Numbered from the stretch's first letter, positions 13,830-28,867 are shown. The stretch: DNA of 64,000 nucleotides from Diadema setosum (GCA_033980235.1 CM067059.1:10178309-10242308); one strand, 5' to 3'. Program-made: numbers and translations. Notes: generated from the sequence alone by a model not told the origin.

Positions 13830-14739
13830 CGCCTATTGAGTATTCTCATTCAGACTAGGAGTATAGATGGCATAATGTTAAGTGAGAAGATTATGCCCCA
13901 AGATTATTTCGGCCTTGATGACTGGCAAAGTTAAAGACCACTCTTACCCTCTATCCTCTCAAGTGAAGACATCAAGAGCTTTGGTTTTGTATAAGTTCTA
14001 TATCTATACTGTGAATCTTGTTACATAACATTGTTGACATGATTGATTAAGATCCCAATGACACACTACCTGCAAATAAGAATATGTTTGCCCAGCCTGT
14101 GGGGTTGGTGAGACTGTTGATGTTGTGTCTGAGTTGAATGTTGTCTGAAGTGCAGCTATGGAAAATTACTAGGATTTCGACATAGTGAAGTGCTAGTATT
14201 TCTCAACTAAGTGTCTGATGATGACGTTAAACAATAATCTGAGATCAAACATATTTTTTTGTTGTTTGACAGTTTCCTAATTAGCCTTTGCATTGGACCA
14301 TATGCCAAACATGGTTGTCAAAAATTGCCCTCAGTAGGCCTATAGGAGATACAGTGTGTTTGTCATTATAACACTGTTTTTAATACCTTCTTTTCGTATC
14401 ATACATTCTCCTCTATATTTTTATTTCAGTTGCTGTGTTCATTGATATAATTAAATTCCTTATCCTCTCCATGTGATACACATGTAAATGGTTGAACCAA
14501 CTGAAATGGATCAATACAGAGTGTATGATATGTTTCAAGATATTGGTATAGATTTAGTTGAAATTTACAGCATAAAGATCTTCGGAGTATTATGGAATGT
14601 TGTATTAAAGTTTCATTGTTACACCCCATGTTCATAAGCTACACTTGTATCACTACCAAAGGAAGATTTGTGTCAAACCCAGACATATAAAAGTTTTAGA
14701 TAAGTTTGTATTACATTTTTTTTTTCCTATCATCCTCAG

Positions 14740-14979
14740 AAACTGGAAGAGGAGCTGTCAGCCCACCAGGCCCTAGTGAAGTCCGTGGCCCGCCGCGGGG
14801 CCAAACGAAGGACCCCCTCGGAGCCCCTGGCCAATGGTGGTGGTGGCCATGGTATCCCCCTGGACCTGGAGCCGGACCAGGAGCTGGCCGCACTGCGAGA
14901 GAAGTGGGAGGAGATCTCGCGGCAGGAGGCGGATAGGAACAGGCAGCTGATGGCGTCACTAGAGTACATCAGACCACAG
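14740..14979 (+). CDS. SYNE1: SYNE1-like exon 1 of window
   Basis: This is an 80-codon exon, phase 0 at both ends. The acceptor follows a T-rich tract (ttttttttcctatcatcctcag) and the donor is gtacag. It encodes a helix (KLEEELSAHQALVKS), a basic and glycine-rich linker containing NGGGGHG, then a second helix with LREKWEEISRQE. The linker is unusual for a spectrin repeat and could be an inter-repeat loop. Upstream exons are outside the window or separated by more than 14 kb. Confidence 0.82.
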
Positions 14980-17900
14980 GTACAGTGTAGATCCACCAGA
15001 ATCCTTTAATACCTAGATATTTGTGGAGTCACTGAACGTTCATTGGGTTCACTTTGCATTATGTGTGCTCTCAATGAGTGGATTACACATTGTTTGTGCG
15101 ATAATGATTTTGCGGGTCATTTTGCCGGAGAACTTGCACCTGCATTTTGATAAGCTGACTATTTACATGCATGGTATGTTATGCCTGGAAGTCATTTAGG
15201 AATGAAAAACCTGCTGAATGTTAAAGGTATTGTTGGCAGTCTGCAAATTCAGCATTTTAGACAAACATGTCCACAAAATGTGCATATTCAGACTTGTTTG
15301 TGAATCATCTGTTAAACCATTGCCTACTTTTCAAGGGACCATTGAAACACTGGACTTTAATGGCAGGCTTGACTGTCGGTCCATGAACCACAACTCACAA
15401 TAGACATTTGTGTGTAATATACAAACTTTCTTTATGAAGTGTTTATGTTTATGAAAAGCCACATTGGTTCTCCTTCTCTCGATTCAGTGATCACAGCGTA
15501 TGACTTGTCTGCTCATAATTCTATGGTGCATCGTGATTGAATACAAAATTTTGTCAATGGCCTGTGATGTGAAAAGCAAAAGATTTTGCTTGTAAACCTG
15601 TTTGTTATTGATGGCTGCCTTTTCATTATTCTCTCCTTATTGAAATAACAGTGGTGTTTTGGATGTATTGGTATGGTACAATTCATCACTAGCAAATAAG
15701 CAAATGATGCCACACATCATGTGTTGATCACATCATGTGTTGATCACATAACTGAAAAAAAAAAGTTTTTGAACTTTGCTCATGAGGACAATAAATCATA
15801 CCAGGATCTCTCAGAAGGTGGCTTGCACATGGCAAGATAAGGAACCCCTGTGGCAGAAAAATGTAGGCCCCACAGGCTCAGGGTGTTTTTGTCGAGTGTA
15901 CTCGAAACTATGGGTGACTGCTTTGCTCGATGGTTTCTGAAACCGTAGAAGACGAACTTGTCCATGCTCAAGCCTAATGAGTGTTTGCTCCTCTCAAATG
16001 AGGTCGCGACACCAGCTGCGATGCGTGAACAACACGGGATTGGTTTCATGGGTCCTAATCAATCGTCCATGGGCCAATGGTCAAGCAATGCCATTGTCCA
16101 GTCAAAGGCCACATTGTTTTGTGAATCAGTGACAGGGCGTGTTTGTTTTTGTAGTGTGGACAAAAATTTCCATGGTATTCTCCTCTGTAAAGGTATATTG
16201 ACATAGAAAACAAGGATTATGTCAACAAGAGTGACTTGTTTTGAAACAGGGCTTTCTTTCTCTTCATGACCCCTGCGGAGAATGACACAAATACTCCTCA
16301 AAATGACAACCACAATAATTGTATTGGTCTGTCATTATGGATTGAATATTCCTTGTATATCAAGCATTATTTTTACTGTAGTGAAATCAATTTTGATGGA
16401 TGTCGTCCGATAGATACTGTGTACAAGAAGTGACTTTGTTACCAAGAATGATAATCTGATTAAATGTGACATTTACAAAAGATAGTTTCAACAATATGTA
16501 TGTGTGTGTGCCAGGGAATTTTTATGCCATGAAGATCACCTCTATGCTAAACAAGACTGTGTTCTGTACAATAAGTACCCATCTTGGATGGTAAATTATA
16601 CAGGGTACCTCATACCATTACAGAAGGAAATTTTGCATGTTTGTTCCTTTAAAAACTGAGAGCCTAACAATTAAACTGTCATTTATCTTCTTACTCCTTT
16701 TATATGATTTCTTTCCCAACATTAAAAATGTCTTGCAATTGAAAACAAAGGAACAAAATATAGACTTGTATTAAGATGCCAGGGAAGTGACCCGTGTAAA
16801 GCGATGGGATGAGACTCGTCCCATATGACGGATGCCAGAATGATATAAGGTTACTTCATAAATTACTGAGGTTTAACATCATAACGTATCTTGTACATGA
16901 GAAGGGAGACCGTAAGATGATCCCTCCTCAGCTTTAAACCCACTATACTGCATGATAAATACGTGCTGTCATAAAACCAGCCCATTTATGCGAGTCAAAG
17001 TTTGCATCCCCTGTTTGGCTCGTACAACAATGTAGTTGGAGGTGGTTGGCATTTCCCCCTTGCTATGCCTAATCAGTTATGATGCTAGATTGCATCACAT
17101 TTGTTATGTCATGTTTATAGTTGTTGTTTGTTTGTATTTAACCCAAGTACCGTATTTGTCTTGTTGCTAGGATACACCATTCGTGCATCACCTGCCAGCG
17201 AGGCGGAACCTCCAGCTCGACGTCCTGAATCACAATGGGGACTTGCAGGAGGAGCTGCAGTCGTCTCTTGATGCCCTCAACCAGTGCTGGCAGAAGATGG
17301 AGACCCAGGTAGGTTCAAGGGCAGCGCCCCCTTTTACTCCCAATCCTGCTCTAGTTGTTTTGTCGTTGTTATTGGTGGTAGTGATGGTGCTAGTGTTGGT
17401 ATTGGTGTTGGAGTTAGTGTATATATTGGTTTTGGTGTGTGTGCTAATGTTGGTGTACATGTTAGTGTTTAGACTTTTACTGTTTCAAAGGGAATAAATT
17501 TTCATAAAGTGTGTATATATATCCCTATCAAGATTTATACAATGGGGATTTCCCTACTTTTTTTTGGGGGGGGGGAGGGGGTCAAAATGTCACCCTCTTT
17601 TCACATGAAAAGTGATGAAAAGTAAGTGTTGGTTTTTAGGGAGCTACTGGAGGATAGGAATAAAGTTTGAACATCAATTCTTAATAAATCATTCCATTTG
17701 CTTGACTTTGATTTCACTTGATTACTTTTTTTTTTGCTATTGTGGATACAAGTATTTTCTATTCTTATCCACACATTGCAAGCATAAACTATATCATGTT
17801 CTAATAGGATATCAACAAAACAGACAACAATGGCATGACCAAATTAAATTCCACAAGTGTGAGTCACAGTTGTAAAAGTTTTGTGTTATAGGCAAGAAAG

Positions 17901-20742
17901 ATATACAGTTAGAAAATGAATTTGTTATGCTTGTTGGATATGATATAGGGGTGGAACAAGTTACTTTGGTTATGATATGCCTCTGTTTATGACACAAAGC
18001 TAGCCATATTATATTCCATTTCTCCCAATATATAAAAAATGCCAGCTACAAGTAGATTTGTTCCTGCACTAAATTTGATTGTTTAAACCACAGGGTGTGT
18101 TTTCTTCAATGCATCTGTACATTCTCAGAGTGTTCTGTTTGACTGTTTGTGTGTTTTTGGGATCAACCACACACCCACTCAATACACTTGTACATACAAT
18201 CCCTCAATAGGTTAGCATACTTATGGAGTTGCAGTCATAAAACATACACATGAACCTTGATATTAAACAATGAGTGAATTTCAGTGGGAGCATACATCAG
18301 AATTCCAGTACACACTTCATTGTTAATACCACAATGTTGGTGATAGAATTGCACAGGTAGACTGTAAGTGAATATTTTTCAAGAGGAGAACAACTATGTA
18401 GCTGTTATATGTTGTAGCTATTAAATATGTGTATGCAGACTTTTAGATGCTACATGTGTATGAATTTGGCAAGAAAGTGATCAGGTCTTATGGCTGACGA
18501 GGCTGTGTCTCATAGATGGCTAGTAACCTTAAGTTAGCATTTGAAGGGATCTTAGTTTAGCTGCAAAACACTCTGAAGTCTCGCTGTGTAACCTGGATTT
18601 ATTGCACTGGGCTACAGACATTACACTCTGAATTGATGGCAGAAGGTCAATATGGTTAGAGCACAATGACAGTGGTATGCTGCAATTCCAGAATATGTGG
18701 AGTATAACACCCCCTCCCCCAAAAAAGAATAAGTTATAGATATAAAATGGCCTTCTTTATTTCCAAACGGGGTCAGAGAATGATCCTGCACAATATGTAT
18801 GCCTATTTGCCAGCAAGAGATATGACCAGGTGAAAAATAAAAGCAAAAGAAGATAAAGAAAGGCACAGAAAAAAAAAACTTTCTGATTGAGAGATTTTTT
18901 TATGAAAAATTGATATAGTGATATAGTCATGGTGTAACTCTTCTATGTTCTCAAATGGCTTTGTGATGTTTGCCCAAATGAAATGATCCATGACTCTGAG
19001 GTGATAGCCTAAGCTACACAGTGACACGTAATGTACTGTATGTAGGCTTACGCTTAGTTTTACTCAGATAAGGATTTTTTTTTTTTCAGGACATATATAG
19101 TGCATATAAACCATATTTGCCTATTGAATTTGTTGGAATGTTGACCTTGTGTTTGAAAGCGTACATTTTTTGCCACAAAGGCTGCATTGCACTGGATTTA
19201 TATGTACATGTGTGAATGTGTGTATGCACACACACATACACATATGATATATGTATGTTTGTGTTTGCGCGTGTGCTTGTGTGTATTTATGTGACCTATA
19301 ATACAGAAACACCAGCAAAACTGCAAAAAGCACATGAACGGGCAAGTGCCTTAAAGGGAAGATAAACCCCAAGAGCAATGTGGATTGAGTGAAAGCAGCA
19401 ACATTAGTAGAACACATCAGTGAAAGTTTGAAGAAAATCGGACAATCGATGCAAAAGTTATGAATTTTTAAAGTTTTGTTGTTGGAACCGCTGGATGAGG
19501 AGACTACTAGAGGTTATGACGTATGAGTGGACAACAATACCAAGAAAATATAAAGAAAATACTACAAAAATCCATTTTTCATGAAAATTACAAATTCCAT
19601 CAACTTGATATTGACATATGTTAATGGTAGCAATTATTCCCCCTGCTTTCTGAAAGCGGTTGGTCCATTGCTCTTTCATAATTCTAGAAAAGCGAATTTT
19701 TGTTGAATTTCCTTTATATTTTCTTTGTATTGTTGTCCACTCATACGTCATATCCTCTGGTAGTCTCCTCATCCAGTGGTTCCAACACCAAAACTTTAAA
19801 AATTCATAACTTTTGCATCGATTGTCCGATTTTCCTCAAACTTTCACTGATGTGTTCTACAAATGTTGCTGCTTTCACTCAATCCACATTGCTCTTTGGG
19901 TTTACCTTCCCTTTAATGAAAGCTTGTGTACAGTAAATCATTGCAATAAAAGACAAATTTGTCATGATTTGATTTGAATAAGACTGTAATTCAATGAGTC
20001 CCAACATTTTACTTAGAATGTTGCAGAGCCCTGATATGTTTTAGATACACTTTTGTACATGTAGCTTTCAGGCGATGCTTGGTCAATGAGTTGCAATTGA
20101 TTCCAATTAATTTTAATTCACTGTTGAGTGCTTATCATTCTAGTACAGTAGAGCAAGGCTTTTACTACAGTATATCTGTAGCTATGGAAAATGGCATGGT
20201 ACTACGTAGGTTCCATCGCATAGCCATAATTATGTCCTGAATAATGGAAAACTTTTTCCAGTTATGCTCCAGTTAATTTGCCTAGCAATAGTAGCATGGG
20301 AGAAAAAGAAGAAAAGATTTGATACTGTCAAAGGTTCTACAGGTGCTTTCACTTCAATAGTTCTCTCCCTTACCTGCATGGCATATCAAGTGAATCTTCT
20401 TCAGTGAAGAGTACCTCTTTGAAAGTCAGTCGTATGGAAAGAGAATATATTTCATTTCTTTTGGCACTGGTTGTTCCTATGCCATGGATATATGCTCTTG
20501 GATACTGATACATCCTATCTCAAATAGATACATTGAATAATACAAATCCGAAGTGTAGTTTAGTCATCTCTGTAAACTGAGCAGATGATGAAGTGTAGGC
20601 CTACAATGTAAGTATTAATACATAACAATAGTAGTAGAAACTGTCGTAACAGCTTTGATTCAGAATCTGGCAATGCGCAAATTTATATACTGTACATGTA
20701 TAATCATACATCGGATTTTACTAACACAGTTGACTTTCTCAT

Positions 20743-20793
<51 letters not shown>

Positions 20794-23700
20794 ATATAAT
20801 ATCTCATTTATCCATCAATCTGTCTGTCTTTGTTTCTTTTTATCCAGGGTGTGGGGGTAAGGAGACTGTACTATGATATGAAATTTGCATGTCTGTGATC
20901 TGTTGTTCTTTTGTGGTGTAATTGTTGTTGTTTTTTCACATGTTGCAGAACATCCGAGTGTGTGTGTTTTGTTTTGTTTTTGACTGATTGTTAATGAAGT
21001 TGTGTGATAGTGTACACCTGCCATGAGTATTGTAGCTTTTCAATGCATGATGTCTAGAAATATTGATTTTTTTTTCTCGTCCATATTAAACAATAGGGGT
21101 ATTGTGCCTATGTATACATGTAATCTACAACCATCTGCTTTCTAATAATGATTTTTCAGCACAAGCAGCACCCAGCTGTTCACATTCAGTGTTGTCTTAA
21201 CAAAGAAAAGTTATGAATGTCCCAACACTTTAGGACACAATAGATCAAGCACCTGGAAATTATTGTTTGATTTTGGTAGATTTTTCTTTTCATTTGTGTT
21301 TATGACCAGACAGAGTCAATATCATGAGACAAAAAAAAAAAAAAGAAGAAGATTTAATCAATGATAATCCATTTAAAAAAAAAAATAAATACATCTCCAG
21401 AAGACTGTATTCCAGTAAGAGATGGACAGTTGTATCTTTGTTAATGTGTGTTCCCACCTCCACCTGTGTTAAAAGAACACATGCACATACACACACCTAC
21501 AATGTACCATTTATGCATGGGTATGAGAAGGAAAGAGCATGGCCAGTGTACACACACCATCAGTCATGCAAAGTACAGTAAAGCATACACACTGTGTACC
21601 AGTCATTCACTCATTCCACAGCTGGTGATGATGTGGACGTATTCCTGTATGTGTTGTCTGTGTTATTTCCCACTCTTGCTCTGTCCCTTCTCCCCCCCCC
21701 CCCTTCTCATTTTCACTCACAAAAAAACACACATTCTCTCTCCCTAGCTGTGTTGTTTTTTTTCTCTCTCTCCCCTTATAATGTCATGGATAATGAAATG
21801 TGACTGCATGCAGGACTACAATGTACTTGTGGAATGAAAAGTGCTGTAGATTATTTCAGCAGTTGGTTTTATCTGTACTAAAGTATACTGTATAGATACA
21901 TGTATTCACATGGTCTGTGGATGTTGTTGAATGTGGCAGTTAAACAGGATTGTCCAAAGTTCTAGAACTTGTGCTGTGAATAGAAAAGAAAAATATTGAA
22001 TTGTTGTTATGCATTCATTTAGAATTTGAAGGACAAGTTCACCTTCATAGACATGTGGATTGAGTGAATGCAGCAATATAAGTAGAACACATCAGTAAGA
22101 GTTTGAGGAAAATCGGACAATACGTTGAAAAGTTATGAATTTTTGAAGTTTCTGCTCAGTCACTGCTGGATGAGAAGACTGCTACAGCTGACGATGTCAC
22201 ATGCGTACAATGATATAAAGAAAATATAAAGAAAATTCAACATATTTTCACTTTTCTCGCATAATAAGAGAATGCTTGACTTCCCTCAGATTTCAGAAGG
22301 CAGGGGGAATAATATTACCCTTAACATATGTCAGTGACAAGTTGAGGAAATGTGCACTTTTTTCAAAAAGTAACATTTTTGTTTTAAGTGAAATTCTCTT
22401 TATATTTTCCTTATACTGTTGTACGCATGTGACATTATCAGCTGTAGTAGTCTTCTCATCCAGCAGTTACTAAGCAGACACTTCAAAAATTCATAACTTT
22501 TCAACGGATTGTCCGATTTTCCTCAAACTCTCACTGATGTGTTTTACTAATATTGCTGCATTCACTCAATCCACATGTATATGAAGGTGGAATTGTCCTT
22601 TAAGTGTATCTGGAGACTATTTGAGCTTGTGTGTCACATGGGAATATTTTGTTCATTTGTGTATGAATACAACTTTTGGTCTAAATATTTCACCATCTTT
22701 GTGATGTATCCAGAGGAAGCCATAGGATTGGATCGTGAGCAATGTCAATCATGGCCAGATTTATGTTGTAGATTGATGCACTGTGATGCTTCGGTGCTGT
22801 GCACAGCAACCTGATTCAGCTTTGTTTGGGATGTGCATGTCTCCCAAGTTAAAGTTATTGTGATATCTGTACCAAATATGGGAATTTAGATTCCAAGACC
22901 TGCAGCAAATTTACACGAGGGCAGATTGCTAGTGGCAAAATTTTGGTCTTGATATAAGGCACATACATGTACTGAACATTCCTTGTGTCAATTATGGCAT
23001 CACTGAATGACTCATCCACACAACTTTTGCTCATCTGTTGAAATGTCATTGACTTTTAGCCAGAAGTCATACATGCAGGGGTCAATGGCCTCAGAGTTAC
23101 TGTCGGAGGCACTGATGCATTATTGGCAAGGAAAGGTGTCATTAGCCCAGTGAATATTTCATGATGATAAGTGTTTGTTTCATCAGGGCTAGCGCTGTGA
23201 ATCGTGAAATGTAGGAAATAATATTTGGAATGTCATAAGGTATCTTCACCATATGTTGTACTGTGTTTTGTGGATTTAAAAGGTCTCGTTTTAGAGTGCT
23301 GTCAAGTGTCTTTAAATGTCTTCAAATGTCTCTTTAATACTTAGTATCTTCTGTATCTGGAGTAGCTTCAATGAGTATTTTAAAGAATAAGAAGAACTTC
23401 CTGTTTCTGCTGTCATAATTGTGTTTTGTCAATATGTGGAATACAGCATAACTTCACATACTATAGGAAGCATTTATCGTGACTTGCCCTTTATAATACA
23501 TTCTAATGCTTCCCAAAATGAATGCCTATAGAAATTATTTTTGTTTTCACCCTTAACATGTAAAAGAGTTAAACAGTAAGGTGAATGTATGGGCCTTGGG
23601 AGGCAACCCAAGAAAAGTGCAAGACCTTTTCTGGATGCATAAAATGCATCATTCAAAGTGAAACACAGGACTGAAGATAGTGCATTTCCAGGGAGTCTTG

Positions 23701-26700
23701 CACTTTTCTCAGTTGCCATAGTAAATCATCCTAGTTTAGATGGATAGTCTAAGTTTCTAGACCTCAACTGCACTACGACAGCTCAAAACAGAATTGAGCA
23801 ACTTGTTGAATTTAGTCTACAAACTGAATGAGGATTGCTAGTCACATTTTCATTTGAATAGTTATGTATGGATTTCGGGTCTAGGGCAATTACCCCCCTG
23901 GGCAATTACCCCGGACCCTTCCCCTGGCCCTAATCCTAATCCTAATCCTGAACCTAATCCTAATCCTAACCCAAACTCCTAACCCTAAACCTAACCCTAA
24001 TCTTTACTCTAACCTCACCACTAACCAGTATTTAGCCTTTAGCCGGGGGGGGGGGGGGGGGGGGGGTAATTGCCCTCTGGGGGTAGTTGTCCAGATGGGG
24101 ATGTGACCTCAGATTTTGGTCCTTAGTAGATCTCTTTGTAGTTTGTTTGGTACTTTCTGCATTGAAGCTAAATAGGTTTGCTGAAATGAGGGGCAAATCT
24201 TTTTGTGTTTTAGTTAAGAAAGGATTAATTGCCTTGAGTGGCTGCTCAAGTGAAAGCAGGTCTATTCTTTTCATGTTTATTGTAGCTTACATATACTGTA
24301 TGTGCATGTCCATGCATGCATTGAACAATCAGGGGATCTTATCGTTGCTTCATCATTTCATCGTTTCATCTTGAAGTGAATGCAAGAAAGTGAGGATATA
24401 CCCTGCAGTCTGCTGTGATCAGAGGAGATACAGCTGGAAATTTGAAACAAACTGAATGTAAACAAGGTCTGAGAGAGAGACTGCGAGTTGAGTGCACTCT
24501 CTGTCAATTGACTGGTTTGTGAGACGTTGCAATAGGACTGCTGGCCTGACTTGTCAGGAGTGTCGGGAGCCTCAAAGGAGGCAAATTGTCCTCTGATTGT
24601 GTTGCTTACTCCTTGATTATTCCCCAAGGATTAGCATGGAGGAATTATATATTGGACGAGTCTCTCATCAATCACAGTCACACAGATACTAAATGTCCAC
24701 AATGGGACACAGTCAGCATTCTTAGTCCAGACTCTTTTTAAGAGAATGAAGAAAAGAACAGAGTAACCATTTCTAATTTTAAGGTTTGTCAGGGAAATAC
24801 CCTGTTGATTTGATGCCTGTAATAAGCTGTTGCTTCTTTTTATAGCCCATTCTTCTTGAATTAAGAAAGGAAACATTTGAAGCAAAATTTTTGCTTTTTC
24901 CCTGAAAGCGTGACCCATGCTCAGAAAAAAGAAGAAGATGTGTATGGAAATATTATTGCCCTAAAAGACACCTCTAGATAGCTCCAAACCTGATGTTTAA
25001 GTATAATAAATTGCTTGCGAACATATTCTGCCAGCAAGCTGTGGCCACTGTACAATGCAGTTTGATCAAGTATTTGTTGACATCCAAACTATGCATGAAT
25101 TTGTGTGGTTATCAGTTTAAAGTACATTAGGCAGTTTCTCTTGAAAGACTCTGTCATAGTAAAAATTCAGCATTCACTCTGTATAACCATGGAAAGCACC
25201 CTGGTATGTAATTGTTCCAAAAGGAACCATGACGGTCGTTACTGTAGCACAATCCATAATACACCTTTCCTGTGGTGGCCATTCACTGTGCCATCTGCAT
25301 CTTTCATAGCTGGCCAGCAGTGTGCCCTTGATCTCTAGCTAGGCAGTGGCCTGAGGATGTATGCCTCAATTATCATCATCAAGGATGTAGATGGGATAAA
25401 TGCATTCCATACACACTACTAAGCCTTCCTCTTTCCCATTCGCTTCACCCACCCCCCCCCCCCCCCACCAGTCCCTGTGCCTCACCTGAGCATCTACACT
25501 GAGATGAGTAAGGTGAATGAGTCAATATGTCAAATAAGCTTTCAGCAGTGAGACTTGAGTATTGTGTCTGGTTTTTTAGAAACCATCTCCAGGTCGATAC
25601 TGTGTCTACAATAGTACTTGGTTTTTCATTTCCACAGAAGTGGAATTTTACTAAATTCACCTAAATAGCTTGGAGTGCATGCACTCTTGTGTACAAATGC
25701 TCTCTTCTTGTTGATGCCTAAGAGTTTCTGGATAATGGTTGAAGATGATGTGTATGGGAGAATGAGATGTTTGATCATGAGACAAAACATAATAGTTTCT
25801 GTACATGGGGATGTGTGTATCCAAGAAACTAGAAAAATGTCATTAAAAAGGAATATGTTACAAATTCAAAAGCAAGAGGGATTTTTTTTTTTTAATTTCA
25901 GTTCATCTACAGATCACAGTCAGTATCATATGCTTATTTCATCCTACGACTACATATTAGCTATATTAGCTATATATGTTCAGTTAGAAAGAAAACTGCA
26001 AATTCTTCACTATGTCCCGTCTATGATTTCCTTTAAAAGCCCTTTAATACGGGCAGCCCTTTTAATCACATCATTCAAATTGAGTCAGATTAATCTAGTT
26101 ACTGTTGCCTCATGGCAGTCAATTTATTATTGCCATTATGAGTATGTGTCTATTTACCTCATGAATTGTCACTTTTAATACAACACTTTTGAAAGCACAG
26201 AAACTTCCCCTACATAGATATTAAGTGTGAGGATGTGAGGTAAATTTTCCTGTATCACCACTAGCAAAGATACCTTAGACATCGCTTGCTGTGTAAGGAA
26301 ATGATATTCATTTTCTTTTTCGAGATGACATTTTAAAGTGGGAAATAGGGCATGTCGTTATCTCATCATTCAAAAGATTACTTATTCATTACCAATAAAT
26401 ATCATAAAGGCATCTCCAGCAGCCTCCCTGCACAATTTTTTTACTTCCCAAATACCTGTCATCATCGTACCTCTCCCGTCTGCACCCCGTCGGCCTCATG
26501 AATCAATTGCTGAATGTGATGGAGAAGAAGTGGTCATGGTGTGGGTCCTCTTGTCACCTTCTTAAGCCAGGCTCCTTCCTCCTATAGGCAGGAGCAGCAT
26601 CCATCCCACATACGCACCTGATCACCCTTTGATGCACAGTAACAGGATGATGCTAATTACGCCCAGGTCTTGGGGAAAGACACAACAAAGATTCATGCTT

Positions 26701-28833
26701 AAGAAGACATAGTCTACTTTGCAAGTGTATCTTCTTTTCATAAACTAACTGTGATTGTGACACGGTCTCCATGTCTTGCGTTGAATTGAGTTTAGGTGCT
26801 TGAGAGTTGTGTACATAATCATATGCTTTCAGATATATCCTGTAGTCCTGCAAGTTGTTGTCGTTTTGGGGGATGGTCGTTATTTCACCTTTTACTACCC
26901 ATTTTCATTTTTCCCCATGTAAACTTTGGATTTATCCAGAGAGGGAAGTAGGCAATGCTCAAGGGTAAATTTAATTCAAGGATTAACTTGGAAGTGAAAG
27001 CACACAACGTGTTTTAAACTTCTTAATCCAAAGGATGAAATGTGAGAGGTCAGAATCAGACTCTACTGCTCTGATATTCACATTGAAACGCCTTTCACGA
27101 GTCTCTCGTCTTTTTACTCTGTTATACTGTACCTTCGATCCACGGAAATGTCATTCTAACCGAGTGAACATCTTTGGATATCCCACAATGCCATTTTGCA
27201 TCCTTCCTTCGCCGCATCGCGAGGTCTTCATCTCCCCACAGATGCATTTCAGGCAAGCAGACCGTCGTCGGGGAGAAGAGAGAGGGGGAGAGAAAGGAGT
27301 GTGTTGTATATATCTCGGCTTTCTCTGTGTGCATTTCGCCATGCATAATGCATGAGCCCCAAAAGGATGGGTCTAAAATTAGAAGCAGTGCTGGAAGTAG
27401 AGTGAAGGGTACATAATGTTGTTTTCGAGAGAGACCCGAGCAAAGAGACTCGCGGACAATTCAGGCTGTGAGGAAACACCTGCATATTTTCATTGAAGAT
27501 TACCATTTCATAGACATTTCACTGAGTGCCCCTGAAGATATATGTACAAAATTGTGCTTAGTATGTGCCTGGAATATGCTTTAATCATGTCAAGAATTAG
27601 CTTGATTAAGAATTCGACTCAAATACAGTGAGTTTCTTCGGAATAATTATAAAGCTGCTTCACTTGACATATTTCCAGTGTTCCTAGGGCCAAGGAACAG
27701 TGCATTGCAAACCAGATATCTCCTACACCAGATATTCATATGTGAACTGCATCAAACATGTGGCATCAAAGTACAGCTTGTTATCCCTCTATGAATCAAA
27801 TTACCAATGTATTCAGCCTTGATATGTACATTTGATTTCATACCTACTTCGTGACTGTCTAGATGTGTGCCGAATCAGAAAGAGGTATGGCAGTTCCATT
27901 TGACTGCTCTGGGTAAATATAAACAGAGTGTTCTATCATTCCTAGGCGACATGCTTGTCTTCCCTTATGCTGTGTCTTTTGAAGGTACTGAGGGAGGCAT
28001 TGTATCTCTGTCATGCTTGACCAACCCTAGCAAGAAGACAATATTTGATAATCTGATTTGCATCAATACGTTGTACGTGTCAGTTAACAGTGAGCAGAAT
28101 GTCACATTTGAAATATGAAGATTGTAGTCACAATGTAAAATGATGGTACAAAAGTGTACTCTTGAAGGTATCATAATTCCCTGGTAGCAGACTCAGTTTT
28201 CAGATGTATATGAGTATCTGGGAGCCCATAGTAAATTTCAAAACATAAGCATGTGTTAGTTGTAAGTTGTGAAAGTTATGATGTATGAAGTTGTTGCATT
28301 TATGTGGAGCTATATTTGTATGTAATCTTTCTGGAATGGATAGCTAAAATCATGTCTTGAAATAGCTTTTTGAACCATGAGAAAAAAAAAAAACACCACA
28401 CAACAAAAACATATGAGGAAGAGGTAGGGGGCATAAAAGAGAGAGAGGGAAAACTTTCCTTTCAACCATATCTCTCCACTTCAGCTGAGGCTGAAAATGA
28501 TGGCAGGAAATGGCAGGGAATTTCCATCCAATTATTCATGACAACCTTTCCCTCGTCCTCCTGCCTCCGTCGTGAACACACATGGCATGCTTGAGGAAGC
28601 TGCATCAACCACCCTTTTTCCCATCAACCACCTTTTTTTCCCATCTCTAGCAGCGGGATGCCGGTCTTGTATGCCTCTCAGAATTTGATATATTCATCTT
28701 CTTCTTTTTTTTTTCTTCTAAAGAATATGTTTCAACTTCCTCCCATCTCCTGTCCTCCTCCATGTCACAAGGAACTGCAGAGTCTTTGAAATAGAATGAA
28801 TGTTGGCAGTCTGTGTGTATTTCTTTAAGCTGT

Positions 28834-28867
<34 letters not shown>

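Larger units (their letters stand above)
1..14739. other. Non-coding sequence upstream of the first exon (intron or 5' flank)
   Basis: This is AT-rich sequence with no exon that could be supported. It contains short simple repeats (an AC tract at 4810-4831, TTC at 9834-9866), poly-A and poly-T runs, a direct duplication at 10252-10657, small inverted-repeat elements at 9717-9789 and 12726-12890, and the composite element at 12972-13829. Because exon 1 begins in phase 0 inside a spectrin-repeat-type protein, most of this is probably an intron of the same gene. Confidence 0.6.

Noticed and set aside
14711..14996. Proline- and histidine-rich frames around exon 1 on both strands
   Set aside because: They arise from other frames of the GC-rich exon. 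Only the plus-strand frame starting at 14740 is helical and ends at a GT donor in phase.
23940..24005. True interstitial telomere
   Set aside because: The CCTAA units are degenerate and sit between inverted element ends, so a mobile-element origin is more likely.
25675..26178. 167-codon plus-strand open frame in the 16 kb intron
   Set aside because: The composition is random-looking with poly-F from a T run, no domain pattern, and no splice context tying it to the host gene.
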